Positions 15,387-23,085 of a DNA stretch of 64,000 nucleotides are shown here, piece by piece. The first letter of the stretch is position 1, and each line of letters opens with the position of its first letter. Source of the DNA: an uncultured Clostridia bacterium (GTDB lineage: Bacteria > Bacillota > Clostridia > Oscillospirales > Ruminococcaceae); NCBI GenBank assembly GCA_947624745.1, contig CANQLR010000006.1, positions 1-64,000 of the forward strand, given 5' to 3'. The translations under genes were made by a program, and so were the position numbers. Under the pieces are notes generated by a model that saw only the letters and a program-made list of their open reading frames with translations, had not been told where the DNA came from and searched no databases.

Positions 15387-16028
15387 TTAGTTAATTACAC
15401 GAACGCCGCATACGAAGCGGGCCGTCCAGTAGCTTGTCGTGATGTTCGCCGTTTTTACCGAGCCGCCCGGCGCGGGGGAGTAGATGATCAGCCCGCCGCC
15501 CGCGTAGATGCCGCAGAAGTTGGCCTTTCCGCCCTCCTCGGCCGAGAAGAAGACTACGTCGCCGGTCTTGAGCTCGGAGTAGCCGACCTGCTCGCCGGCG
15601 TTTATCTGTTCTTTAATGCGGCGGGGGAACTCCACGCCGTTTTGGTTGAGGCAGTACATCGCGAATCCCGACGAGTCGAAGCCCTCCTCGGGAGTGCAGC
15701 GGTTGCTCGCGTATTTCGTCCCCAAAAGCTCCCGCGCGGTGTCGATGACCCTGTCGGCGACGGTCTTTTCGGTCTCGGTCAGGGTATCGGGCTCGGCATT
15801 TTCGGAAGAGTCCGTATCGGGCGTATCTTCCGTATTATCCGCGTCTTTAGAAGCGGGGTCGCCGCTTACGACATGGTCGGGAACGTATGCCGAAACCGGC
15901 AAAACGTCGGGGGTTTGGATCTTCGGCGCGGCGAGTCTTTTTTCAAACGCGCCGTAGGCCGCCAGAATGCCGCAGATAAGTATCCCCGCGAGCAAAGAGT
16001 TGAAAACAGTGAGCTTAGTCTTTTTCAT
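15387..16028 (-). CDS. NlpC/P60-like membrane-anchored protein lacking catalytic Cys and His
   Basis: 213 residues starting MKKTKLTVFNSLLAGILICG: a signal anchor, an acidic Ser/Thr/Glu-rich linker (about 50-95), then an NlpC/P60 fold. Active enzymes carry DCSGF for the nucleophile and a GHVGIY-type His. Here these read GFDSSGFAMYCL (Cys to Ser) and KANFCGIYAGGG (His absent). The Q, P-R and GDVVFF landmarks are kept, so the fold is probably intact but hydrolysis is not expected. It may bind cell-wall peptide without cutting it. GGAGGC precedes the start. Convergent with the phosphorylase gene. Confidence 0.8.
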   Translation of the reverse strand: MKKTKLTVFNSLLAGILICGILAAYGAFEKRLAAPKIQTPDVLPVSAYVPDHVVSGDPASKDADNTEDTPDTDSSENAEPDTLTETEKTVADRVIDTARELLGTKYASNRCTPEEGFDSSGFAMYCLNQNGVEFPRRIKEQINAGEQVGYSELKTGDVVFFSAEEGGKANFCGIYAGGGLIIYSPAPGGSVKTANITTSYWTARFVCGVRVIN

Positions 16029-16129
16029 CGCCACGCCTCCTTTCGGTCTATGATTCAATTATACCCCGTTTTTTTGCGAAATCAAGAACAGAACGGTTAC
16101 ATTTGGTTACAGAGTGATTACAGTTTTTC

Positions 16130-17035
16130 TCACTCCCCCTCGAGCACCTTCTTCGCTATGAAACACCCTATCCCGCACACGGGGTAGACCACCCAGGTCG
16201 GGTGCCAGAGGCCCCAGATGAGGCCGAGCGCGAGATAGACCGCCGTCGCCGAGAGCATTATCACCCCGCAGACGCGCTGCCAGAGCTTTTTGCGCCTTTT
16301 CTGACGGGCGATCTCGGGCGGGTCGGTGTCCTTGACGCCCTGCTCGAAGTCGCGGGCCCGGTTGTACTCCTTAATATCGTATTTTCCGTGCGTCAGCCCC
16401 GCGAAGACGAACAGCCACACCGCCGCCGCAGCCAAAAACAGAAACACCGCGTTTCCCGCTTTAAAGCTCCCGATCACCGTGAATATCACGCCGGCGAATA
16501 TAAGCGCAATGCCGCCCGCGATATAATACGGGAAGATCTTTGTGTTGAAGCGCTCCCGCTCCTCGGCGGTGTAAATTTCGGGGATCACCGGGTGCTCCTT
16601 CTCGAAGCTGCCGTTTTTTATCCCGAATATTGTCAGAACGGCGACGCCAATCGCGATAAAGAAAAACATGACCGCGGTGCCCATCGACTGAAGCCTTTCG
16701 CCGAAAACCGAGCTGAAGCTTAAAAGCGTTGACGCCGCAACGCCGCATATTATAAGGAATACGCCGGTCGCGATCCCCTTTGCGAAGGAGCTGTAGTGAC
16801 TGTCGTATTTTTTGCGGATATCCGCCTTGTCGACCTCGACGTGCCCCTTTATCAGCTCGTCCATCGTCACCCCGAAGAGGTCGCAGAGCCGGACTATCTT
16901 ATCCATTTCGGGATAGCCCCCGTCCGTCTCCCACTTCGATACCGCCTGCCGCGATACGTCGAGCCGCTCGGCGAGCTGCTCCTGCGATATGCCGTTTGTC
17001 TTTCTTAAGGTCTGTAGGTTTTCACTGAAGCTCAT
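16130..17035 (-). CDS. XRE-family regulator with multi-helix membrane domain
   Basis: 301 residues. Residues 1-65 form a Cro/CI-type HTH (LRKTNGISQEQLAERLDVSR, then QAVSKWETDGGYPEMDKI). From about residue 85 come five or six hydrophobic helices (for example GVFLIICGVAASTLLSF and YYIAGGIALIFAGVIFTVIG), so the DNA-binding domain is tethered to the membrane. This layout is common in Clostridia and Bacilli, where targets are rarely known. GAGAAG precedes the ATG. An inverted-repeat region covers its promoter (17100-17180), suggesting autoregulation. Confidence 0.85.
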   Translation of the reverse strand: MSFSENLQTLRKTNGISQEQLAERLDVSRQAVSKWETDGGYPEMDKIVRLCDLFGVTMDELIKGHVEVDKADIRKKYDSHYSSFAKGIATGVFLIICGVAASTLLSFSSVFGERLQSMGTAVMFFFIAIGVAVLTIFGIKNGSFEKEHPVIPEIYTAEERERFNTKIFPYYIAGGIALIFAGVIFTVIGSFKAGNAVFLFLAAAAVWLFVFAGLTHGKYDIKEYNRARDFEQGVKDTDPPEIARQKRRKKLWQRVCGVIMLSATAVYLALGLIWGLWHPTWVVYPVCGIGCFIAKKVLEGE

Positions 17036-17099
17036 TTTTCTTCTCCTTAGTATGAATGTATTTCGCCCTCGGCGATGCTTTTATCATACCCTTTGACCC

Positions 17100-17180
17100 A
17101 TTATAGCACCACCAACCGGCGGTTGCAACTTTAATTTTCTTCGCCACATTCGGTTGCAGGCCGCCGCAACGGTGGTTTTT
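17100..17180 (-). promoter_or_regulatory. promoter of the XRE gene inside a large inverted repeat
   Basis: Leftward TTGCAA (complement of 17123-17128), 17-bp spacer ending in TGC, TATAAT (complement of 17100-17105). The promoter arm (17109-17128, ACCACCAACCGGCGGTTGCA) is imperfectly repeated in inverted order at about 17152-17176 (GGTTGCAGGCCGCCGCAACG then GTGGT). The two GGTTGCA/CCGCC-bearing arms could be operators, or form a long hairpin that ends in GGTTTTTG rightward. Confidence 0.6.
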
Positions 17181-17326
17181 GTGAGCGCTGCCGCTTCGCT
17201 TCGTCGAAATCGCCTAAGCGGGGGATAGGTATTTGTTAAATATCACGATAGCAATTTTTCGGAAAATGTGATACAATGTATATAATAATATCGTTATCGG
17301 TATTGACTTAGGAAAGGAAGATCAAA
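17181..17326. other. spacer with weak promoter of the solute-binding-protein gene
   Basis: TACAAT at 17272-17277 with a poor -35 (TAGCAA, 17249-17254). AATATCG-TTAT-CGGTATT (about 17288-17305) is an imperfect dyad downstream of it and may be an operator. AGGAAAGGAAG precedes the ATG at 17327. Confidence 0.45.
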
Positions 17327-18757
17327 ATGCTCAAAAAAATCACCGCCTTGGCGTTCGCCGTTCTGATGATCATGGCGCTCGTCGGCTGCGGAGGCTCGAA
17401 GCGCGAGCCCATACAGCTGACCCTTTCGACCGAGGACGCGGAGGCGATACTCAACGCCGCGGGAATTTACCTTCCCGACGCCGAGACCGCAGCCGGCACC
17501 AACACGGTCATTCAGCTTTACGGCTACTTAAACAACCTGCAGAACTACTCGGAGGACGAGATGGTCCAGACGGGCTACTGGACCTTCCATGAGAAGTACG
17601 GCGGCGACATCGACTGGGTCGAGTGCGACTATGCCGAGCGCTTCAACACCCTCGCGAACCTCATTTTAGCCGGCACCGTCCCCGATTTCTACGAGGCCTG
17701 GGCGACCGACTTCCCGATCCGCGCCCTCAACAATATGTTTGAGCCGGTAAACGATTACGTCGACTATGACGACCCGCTCTGGAACGGCATGAAGTACTAT
17801 TCCGACACCTTCTTCTCGATAGGCGACAAGCACTATATGTTCGTGACCGACGTTCAGTTCAACACCATAGTCATCTATAACCGCCGCGTCATGGACGAGT
17901 GGGGCTTCGACGACCCCGCCGAGATGTTCTATAACGACGAGTGGACATGGGACGTCATGAGCGAGATGGCGATTGAGTTCACCGACCCCGACAGCGGCCG
18001 CTACGCCTTCAACAACTGGCACACCGATACCGCTTTCATGACCTCCACCGGCGTGGGGCTCGTCGAATACGATCCCGAGCAGGGCAAGTTCGTTCTGAAT
18101 ATCGACGACCCGAGGCTTGAAAGGGCAGCCATGGTGCTCCAGGACCTCGCCAAGAACGACTGCGAATACCCGATCTGGAACAACTGGTCGCTCAACTACG
18201 AAATCGACTGCGGCGGCATGAAGGAGGGGGTCACCCTCTTCGGCATGGACGGCGTGTATATTCTTGACGAGAGAAGAACGATCGAGGACATGAACACCGT
18301 TTACGGTGACGTCGTCAACAACGAGGTCATGATCTGCCCCGTCCCGCGCGACCCGAACGGCGACGGCGAGTATTATATCGACTCGAAGCCGAAGGGCTAC
18401 TGCCTCATCATGAACGCGCCTCACCCCGAGGCCGTGGGGCTTCTGGCCGCCTGCGACCGCTTCAAGATAATCGACCCGACGGTAGTCAACTTCGACCGCC
18501 AGCAGCTCAAGGAAAAGAAGGGCTGGACCGAGGAGATGCTCTCGATGTGGGACACGATGTATGAGATCGCCCACTCGCACAACACGCTCGTCGACTTCGG
18601 CGAGGGCCTCGGCAACGTTTCGGGATACGTCTCGAGCATGGTCACCTTCAACCTCGGCTCCTCCGACACCACCTGGGCGCAGAGGAAGGAATCGAATAAG
18701 GATACACTCGAGTTCTACCTTGAGGATCTGAATAACCAGATCGAAGCGCTCGGATAA
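17327..18757 (+). CDS. ABC transporter solute-binding lipoprotein (family 1, sugar-type)
   Basis: 476 residues. Signal peptide with lipobox (ALVGCGG, Cys24) for membrane anchoring; then a periplasmic-binding-protein fold of the extracellular solute-binding family 1 type, with aromatic-rich pockets (DEWTWDVMSEMAIEFTDPDS; YAFNNWHTD). The ligand is probably an oligosaccharide, and mannan fragments would fit the neighbouring enzymes, but this is inference. No permease genes lie nearby, so it must partner with an unlinked transporter. A terminator follows within 25 bases, so it is probably monocistronic. Confidence 0.85.
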   Translation: MLKKITALAFAVLMIMALVGCGGSKREPIQLTLSTEDAEAILNAAGIYLPDAETAAGTNTVIQLYGYLNNLQNYSEDEMVQTGYWTFHEKYGGDIDWVECDYAERFNTLANLILAGTVPDFYEAWATDFPIRALNNMFEPVNDYVDYDDPLWNGMKYYSDTFFSIGDKHYMFVTDVQFNTIVIYNRRVMDEWGFDDPAEMFYNDEWTWDVMSEMAIEFTDPDSGRYAFNNWHTDTAFMTSTGVGLVEYDPEQGKFVLNIDDPRLERAAMVLQDLAKNDCEYPIWNNWSLNYEIDCGGMKEGVTLFGMDGVYILDERRTIEDMNTVYGDVVNNEVMICPVPRDPNGDGEYYIDSKPKGYCLIMNAPHPEAVGLLAACDRFKIIDPTVVNFDRQQLKEKKGWTEEMLSMWDTMYEIAHSHNTLVDFGEGLGNVSGYVSSMVTFNLGSSDTTWAQRKESNKDTLEFYLEDLNNQIEALG

Positions 18758-18781
18758 TAAAAGGTAACAGATAATAAACAG

Positions 18782-18815
18782 CCCCCGCGGAAAGCTTCTG
18801 CGGGGGTTCTATCTT
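18782..18815 (+). terminator. rho-independent terminator
   Basis: CCCCCGC (18782-18788) pairs with GCGGGGG (18800-18806), loop GGAAAGCTTCT, followed by TTCTATCTTTT. It ends the binding-protein gene and merges into the pyrimidine repeat at 18811. Confidence 0.8.
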
Positions 18816-18860
18816 TTAATTCTCTAACTCTCTATCTTCTAACTATCTAACCTCTATTAT
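18811..18860 (-). repeat. degenerate octamer repeat tract
   Basis: Read on the minus strand it begins TAGAGGTTAGATAGTTAGAA and continues GATAGAGAGTTAGAGAATTA, a run of TTAGAnRn-like units about 8 bases long. It belongs to the dispersed family listed under findings. The stop codon of the gene at 18847-19035 lies inside it. Confidence 0.65.
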
Positions 18861-19035
18861 CGCATTCCTCCCAAAGCTCCTCGACGGTCCTCTCGTTCTC
18901 GGCGATGAGGCCGCGAAGGCGCTTGGCCTCGGGAATGTCGCCGTCCGCAACGGCGCGGTCGAGCTGCTCGCTGAGAAGGGCGCGTTCCCCCTCGAGCCGC
19001 TTCACCGCCATCTTCGTCCGCTTGTAATTGGCCAT
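18847..19035 (-). CDS. small coiled-coil protein, unknown
   Basis: 62 residues, MANYKRTKMAVKRLEGERAL followed by heptad-like LSEQLDRAVADGDIPEAKRL and ENERTVEELWEECDNRG: charged and almost wholly helical, probably a two-helix coiled coil. AAAGGAG stands 8 bases before the chosen ATG (19035); a GTG 9 bases upstream overlaps that site. It has its own consensus promoter. The final NRG and stop are encoded by the octamer repeat, as in the LysR gene at the window start, so the native C-terminus may differ. No family recognised. Confidence 0.6.
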   Translation of the reverse strand: MANYKRTKMAVKRLEGERALLSEQLDRAVADGDIPEAKRLRGLIAENERTVEELWEECDNRG

Positions 19036-19056
19036 GAAAGTCACTCCTTTCGGAAT

Positions 19057-19085
19057 ATTGTAGCATAGGGGGAGGGGAATGTCAA
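19057..19085 (-). promoter_or_regulatory. consensus promoter of the small coiled-coil gene
   Basis: Leftward TTGACA (complement of 19080-19085), 17-bp spacer ending in TGC, TACAAT (complement of 19057-19062). It is back-to-back with the promoter at 19118-19146. Confidence 0.85.
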
Positions 19086-19117
19086 GGGGCTATGTGTTTT
19101 AATCTTCCCCCTCCCCC

Positions 19118-19146
19118 TTGACATCCCCTCCGCGCCATGCTATAAT
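19118..19146 (+). promoter_or_regulatory. consensus promoter of the membrane protein-nth operon
   Basis: TTGACA (19118-19123), 17-bp spacer ending in TGC, TATAAT (19141-19146). It is nearly a mirror copy of the leftward promoter 33 bases away; both carry CCCCTTGACATYCCCTCC. Confidence 0.9.
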
Positions 19147-19177
19147 ATTACATATTACCCCGAAAGGACGTGTTATC

Positions 19178-19627
19178 ATGCTTTCACTCGGAAAGAAAAA
19201 GTTCATTATATTAACGATCGCTGTACTTATATTTAACTGCGTTATGTTTACTCTCGGCGGGATGGCGGCGTTTCGTGCGGGGGACGGCGGGGTTGAGAAC
19301 CAGGCCGCGCTCATTCTGATACCCGCGTTTTTGGTGCCTGCGGCGTGGGTCGTGACGGCGGTTTTAGCGGCGCTGATACTCATCGTCGGGCTCGCGGCGA
19401 AAATGTCCGCGATAGACCCGGCGGAGATATTTAAAATGTCGGGGCTCGGGGTATTTGCGAAAATTTTCCGCGCGGGATACCTCGCTTTCGCCCTGTTTTT
19501 AATGCTTTTCGGATTCCTGCTCCTGACGCCCGAGTGGCTCAGCGCAGGGCTCTACGCCCTTTCAGGCGGGGCGCTTCTGGTGCTTCTTTTCTCGCTCGTG
19601 AGGGCTGCCGCAAGGGGCGAGGCATGA
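19178..19627 (+). CDS. four-helix membrane protein, unknown
   Basis: 149 residues from MLSLGKKKFIILTIAVLIFN; GAAAGGA precedes this ATG. Four hydrophobic segments (about 8-30, 45-72, 93-115, 120-140) separated by short loops, basic C-terminus (VRAAARGEA). No signal or catalytic motif is seen and I do not recognise a family. Its stop overlaps the nth start by four bases (ATGA), so the two are translationally coupled; this need not mean a DNA-repair role. Confidence 0.7.
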   Translation: MLSLGKKKFIILTIAVLIFNCVMFTLGGMAAFRAGDGGVENQAALILIPAFLVPAAWVVTAVLAALILIVGLAAKMSAIDPAEIFKMSGLGVFAKIFRAGYLAFALFLMLFGFLLLTPEWLSAGLYALSGGALLVLLFSLVRAAARGEA

Positions 19628-20262
19628 GCGCTCTTGCGACAAAGACCCTCGCGGTCGAGATAGTCGACCGGCTCGAAAGGGTCTACCCCGAGGCGCAGTG
19701 CTCGCTGGTCTATGAAAAGCCTTACGAGCTTTTGATTTCGGTGAGGCTTTCGGCGCAGTGCACCGACGCGCGGGTGAACATCGTAACGAAGGAGCTATTT
19801 AAAAGGTATCCCACCCTCGAAAGCTTTGCCGAGGCCGACCTTTCGGAGCTTGAGGAGATCGTCAAGCCGTGTGGGCTTTTTCACACGAAGGCGAAGTCGA
19901 TAATCGGCCTCTCGAAGATGCTTTTGGAGGATTTCGGCGGGCGCGTGCCCGACACCATGGAGGAGCTTTTGAGCCTTCCGGGGGTCGGGCGAAAGACCGC
20001 GAACCTGATCCTCGGCGACGTTTACAAAAAGCCCGCGATAGTCACCGACACCCACTGCATACGCATCTGCGGGAGGCTGGGGCTCAGCGAGGGGAGCGAC
20101 CCGCACAGGGTCGAAAAGCAGCTTTCCGAGGTGCTTCCGCCGGAGCGTTCGAGCGATTTCTGCCACCGGCTCGTGCAGTTCGGGCGGGACGTCTGCCGCG
20201 CAAGAAAGCCGCTCTGCGATGGCTGCCCGCTCAAGGATCTCTGCCCGAGCGCGAAGCTTTGA
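19624..20262 (+). CDS. nth: endonuclease III
   Basis: Bifunctional DNA glycosylase/AP lyase for oxidised pyrimidines. 212 residues from MSALATKTLAVEIVDRLERV; the start overlaps the preceding stop. The helix-hairpin-helix is LPGVGRKTANLILGDV, the catalytic aspartate follows in IVTDTHCIRI, and the [4Fe-4S] cluster is CRARKPLCDGCPLKDLC. The substrate-loop lysine position falls in SAQCTDARVN, where the usual family form is retained. All key residues are present. Confidence 0.95.
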   Translation: MSALATKTLAVEIVDRLERVYPEAQCSLVYEKPYELLISVRLSAQCTDARVNIVTKELFKRYPTLESFAEADLSELEEIVKPCGLFHTKAKSIIGLSKMLLEDFGGRVPDTMEELLSLPGVGRKTANLILGDVYKKPAIVTDTHCIRICGRLGLSEGSDPHRVEKQLSEVLPPERSSDFCHRLVQFGRDVCRARKPLCDGCPLKDLCPSAKL

Positions 20263-20327
20263 TATACGCCGCGCATATGCCGGTAACAAATTCCTTGATT
20301 TTTCGGGGAATTTTTTTATTTTTTCTC

Positions 20328-20356
20328 TTTACTTTTTGAGCCGGATATGTTATACT
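20328..20356 (+). promoter_or_regulatory. promoter of the hydrogenase operon
   Basis: TTTACT (20328-20333), 17-bp spacer ending in TGT, TATACT (20351-20356). In the leader, GGGCCGCACGGCTC (about 20397-20410) forms a small stem before the ribosome site. No other good promoter is seen before 28759, so the ten genes may form one transcript. Confidence 0.7.
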
Positions 20357-20432
20357 CTTATTGTATGTATATTTCAAATTACGACATCGTGAAACGGGCC
20401 GCACGGCTCAAACAAACGAAAGGATGGATATC

Positions 20433-20927
20433 ATGAAAAAACGCATTTCTTCAGTTCCGTTCAAGGGGACTCCCGAGCAGGAGGCGAAGCTTCGGGCCGT
20501 CATCGAGGAAAAGAAGCATGTCGAGGGCTCCCTCATGCAGGTGATGCAGGAGGCGCAGGAGATCTACGGCTATCTTCCTCTTGAGGTGCAGACCATAATC
20601 GCCGAGGGCATGGGTGTTTCGGTCGAGCAGGTCTACGGCATCGCGACCTTCTACGCTCAGTTCGCGCTCTCTCCGAAGGGCGAGCACCAGATCTCGGTCT
20701 GCCTCGGCACGGCTTGCTACGTCAAGGGCTCGCAGGACATAATCGACCGCATTTCCGAGGTCTTGGGCATCGGCGCGGGCGAGTGCACTCCCGACGGCAA
20801 ATTCTCTCTCGAGGCCTGCCGCTGCATAGGCGCCTGCGGTCTCGCTCCCGTTATGACGGTCGGCGAGGACGTTTACGGACGTCTCACCAAGGCCGACGTA
20901 GATACCATTCTCGCAAAATATAAGTAA
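20433..20927 (+). CDS. hydC: NuoE/HydC-like thioredoxin-fold [2Fe-2S] subunit
   Basis: 164 residues. The N-terminal helical part (VMQEAQEIYGYLPLEVQTII) leads to a thioredoxin-like [2Fe-2S] domain with cysteines in CLGTACYVKGS and CRCIGACGLAPV, the NuoE pattern. It should be the small subunit of an NAD-linked, ferredoxin-dependent bifurcating hydrogenase, acting in the cytoplasm with the HydB and HydA proteins at 25154 and 26999. The start was set at ATG 20433 because CGAAAGGATGG precedes it. It is the first gene of the operon. Confidence 0.88.
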   Translation: MKKRISSVPFKGTPEQEAKLRAVIEEKKHVEGSLMQVMQEAQEIYGYLPLEVQTIIAEGMGVSVEQVYGIATFYAQFALSPKGEHQISVCLGTACYVKGSQDIIDRISEVLGIGAGECTPDGKFSLEACRCIGACGLAPVMTVGEDVYGRLTKADVDTILAKYK

Positions 20928-20954
20928 AGCGCGCTTGCGGCAAGGGGTCAAACT

Positions 20955-21308
20955 ATGAAAATTTCAGACATCAGAGATCTTTTGGAAGCCGAGGTCATCT
21001 GCGGCGAGGAACACCTTGACCGCGACGTTTATTCCGCCTGCGGGTCGGACATGATGAGCGACGTTCTGGCATATGTGAAGGATCAGGCGGTGCTTCTCAC
21101 CGGGCTTGTCAATTCACAGGTCATCCGCACGGCGGAGATGATGGACATGATCTGCATCGTGTTCGTCCGCTCGAAAAAGCCGACCGAGGACATGGTCGAG
21201 CTCGCACGCGAAAGCGGCGTAGTCCTGATGAGTTCGAAAAAGAGAATGTACGAGGCTTGCGGACTTTTATATACGGGAGGCCTGCGCGGAAACGGGGTGA
21301 CCGAATGA
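20955..21308 (+). CDS. DRTGG-domain protein (first copy)
   Basis: 117 residues, MKISDIRDLLEAEVICGEEH, with the DRTGG-type fold (VICGEEHLDRDVYSACGSDM, then QAVLLTGLVNSQVIRTAEMM). Such stand-alone domains occur in clostridial hydrogenase loci and are related to a regulatory domain found with HPr kinase-like and phosphotransacetylase proteins; ligand unknown. AAGGGG precedes the ATG. The stop overlaps the start of the ATPase gene at 21305 (ATGA), implying coupled synthesis. A second related protein is at 23082. Confidence 0.75.
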   Translation: MKISDIRDLLEAEVICGEEHLDRDVYSACGSDMMSDVLAYVKDQAVLLTGLVNSQVIRTAEMMDMICIVFVRSKKPTEDMVELARESGVVLMSSKKRMYEACGLLYTGGLRGNGVTE

Positions 21309-21727
21309 GCGAGTCTGTAAGGTTCCACTTCGACGTGAACGGACAGAGCTTCACCTCGGCGGGTCAGGCTTCGGTACAGGTCAAAAAGAACCTTCGCGAG
21401 CTCGGCATCGCGCCCGACGTCATAAGGCGGGTATCAATCGCGATGTACGAGGGCGAGATCAACATGGTCATACACGCCCACGGCGGCGAGGCCGACGTCG
21501 AGGTGTACGAGGACAGGGTAGTTATAATACTTAACGACCACGGCCCCGGCATCAAGGACGTTGAGCTCGCCATGAAGGAGGGCTATTCGACCGCTCCGGA
21601 CAATATAAGGTCCCTGGGCTTCGGCGCCGGAATGGGGCTTCCGAACATGAAGCGCTATACCGACGAGATGAAGATCGACACCGAGCTCGGCGTCGGCACC
21701 AAGATAACCATGACGGTCAGGTTTTAA
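21305..21727 (+). CDS. RsbW-like anti-sigma/serine kinase ATPase
   Basis: 140 residues with a GHKL ATP-binding fold: N-box VSIAMYEGEINMVIHAHGG, G1 box NDHGPGIKDVELAM, G2 box GFGAGMGLPNMKRY, and the closing VGTKITMTV strand. It resembles anti-sigma serine kinases and has no histidine-kinase phospho-acceptor domain. Start overlaps the preceding stop. In this operon it probably forms a switch with the DRTGG, PHP and HydS-like proteins; its partner is not identifiable from sequence. Confidence 0.82.
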   Translation: MSESVRFHFDVNGQSFTSAGQASVQVKKNLRELGIAPDVIRRVSIAMYEGEINMVIHAHGGEADVEVYEDRVVIILNDHGPGIKDVELAMKEGYSTAPDNIRSLGFGAGMGLPNMKRYTDEMKIDTELGVGTKITMTVRF

Positions 21728-21730
21728 TGT

Positions 21731-21775
21731 ACCTATCATCTAACCATCTAACTATCTAACATTCTAACCTCTATG
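21731..21775 (-). repeat. degenerate octamer repeat tract inside the hydrogenase operon
   Basis: Read leftward: TAGAGGTTAGAATGTTAGAT, then AGTTAGATGGTTAGATGATA: five successive TTAGA-starting octamers. It lies between the ATPase stop (21727) and the ribosome site of the next gene, so it is transcribed within the operon. Confidence 0.7.
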
Positions 21776-21792
21776 AGAAGGGAGGGTCTGCG

Positions 21793-23085
21793 TTGAATAC
21801 ATATGAGCATTCCGTCTCTTTGGACGCCTCGCGCTGCACCGGCTGCACCACCTGCATAAAACGCTGCCCGACAGAGGCCATAAGGGTCGACGGCGGAAAG
21901 GCGAAGATAAACCCCGACCGCTGTATCGACTGCGGAGAGTGCATAAGGGTCTGCCAGAATCACGCGAAGGTGGCCATTTGCAACAAGCTCGATCACCTGT
22001 ACGATTATAAATGGCGGATAGCGCTTCCCGCGCCCACCCTTTACGGACAGTTCGAGGGGTTAGAGGACGTCGATTACGTCCTTCAGGGGCTTTTGGACAT
22101 GGGCTTTAACGAGGTCTACGAGGTCTCGCAGGCCGCCGAGATAGTCTCGGAATACACCCGGCTCTACATAAAGACCGAGGGCATAAAAAAGCCGGTCATC
22201 AGCTCTGCCTGCCCGGTTATAGCAAGGCTCATCGCGCTCAGATTCCCTTATTTGAAGGATAATCTTCTGCCGATACTTCCGCCGATGGAGATCGCGGCGA
22301 TCGAGGCCCGGAAAAAGGCCAAGCGCGAGCACCCGGAGCTTAAGGACGAGGAGATAGGCGTCTGCTTCATCTCGCCCTGCCCCGCGAAGACGAGCTATGT
22401 CAAAAACGGCTTCGGCTCGTATAAGTCGGCGGTGGATCTTGTAGTTTCGGTGTCGGACGTTTACTTCTCGCTTTTAAACCTCATGAGCCGCGACAAGATA
22501 CCCGAGCCGGTGTCCAACTCCGGAATGATCGGTCTCAGCTGGGCCGCTTCGGGAGGGGAGGCCACTGCGGTATTCAACGACAAGTACCTTGCGGCGGATT
22601 CCATCGAAAACGTCGTCGAGATGCTCGAACAGATAGAAAACGGCACCATTCCTCCGCTCGAATTTATTGAGCTCAACGCCTGCACCGGCGGCTGCGTCGG
22701 CGGGGTGATGACGGTCGAGAACCCGTTCATCGCCAAGGCAAGGCTCCAGACCCTTCGGCGGTACCTTCCCGTCTCGCGGAACTTTTTGGGTCCCGACGAG
22801 AGGTATATCCCGCCGCAGTATTTCTTCGAGGACGTTCCCGACTATAAGCCGATGAACCGCCTCGGGGGCTCTATCGGCGAGTCGATGAAGATGATGTCGG
22901 ATATACAGAAGCTTCGGGATGAGCTCCCCGGGATAGACTGCGGCTCCTGCGGCGCGCCGACCTGTCGGGCGTTTGCGGAGGACGTGGTCAAGGGTGAGCG
23001 GAGCATCGAAAGCTGCATCATAAGAGAGCACAGGCTTGCAAACGGCGAGCCGGTGCACCCCGAAAAGGAGGGCGTGAAGCGGTGA
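21793..23085 (+). CDS. HydS/HfsB-like [FeFe]-hydrogenase-related iron-sulfur protein
   Basis: 430 residues, TTG start after AAGGGAGGG. Two N-terminal [4Fe-4S] motifs (CTGCTTCIKRCP, CIDCGECIRVC); a hydrogenase large-domain core with altered signatures: SSACPVIARL for TSC(C/S)PxW, ISPCPAKTSY for MPCxxKxxE, and LNACTGGCVGG for the third motif; then a C-terminal cluster motif IDCGSCGAPTCRAFAEDVV. It lacks the GGGQP tail and the tandem L1 pattern of catalytic enzymes. This matches proteins proposed as H2 or redox sensors (HydS, HfsB). It is flanked by regulators, not by subunits. A catalytic role is not excluded. Confidence 0.82.
   Translation: MNTYEHSVSLDASRCTGCTTCIKRCPTEAIRVDGGKAKINPDRCIDCGECIRVCQNHAKVAICNKLDHLYDYKWRIALPAPTLYGQFEGLEDVDYVLQGLLDMGFNEVYEVSQAAEIVSEYTRLYIKTEGIKKPVISSACPVIARLIALRFPYLKDNLLPILPPMEIAAIEARKKAKREHPELKDEEIGVCFISPCPAKTSYVKNGFGSYKSAVDLVVSVSDVYFSLLNLMSRDKIPEPVSNSGMIGLSWAASGGEATAVFNDKYLAADSIENVVEMLEQIENGTIPPLEFIELNACTGGCVGGVMTVENPFIAKARLQTLRRYLPVSRNFLGPDERYIPPQYFFEDVPDYKPMNRLGGSIGESMKMMSDIQKLRDELPGIDCGSCGAPTCRAFAEDVVKGERSIESCIIREHRLANGEPVHPEKEGVKR

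Noticed and set aside
20397-20410. Riboswitch in the hydrogenase leader
   Set aside because: Only a short GGGCCGCACGGCTC stem; no larger conserved structure recognised.
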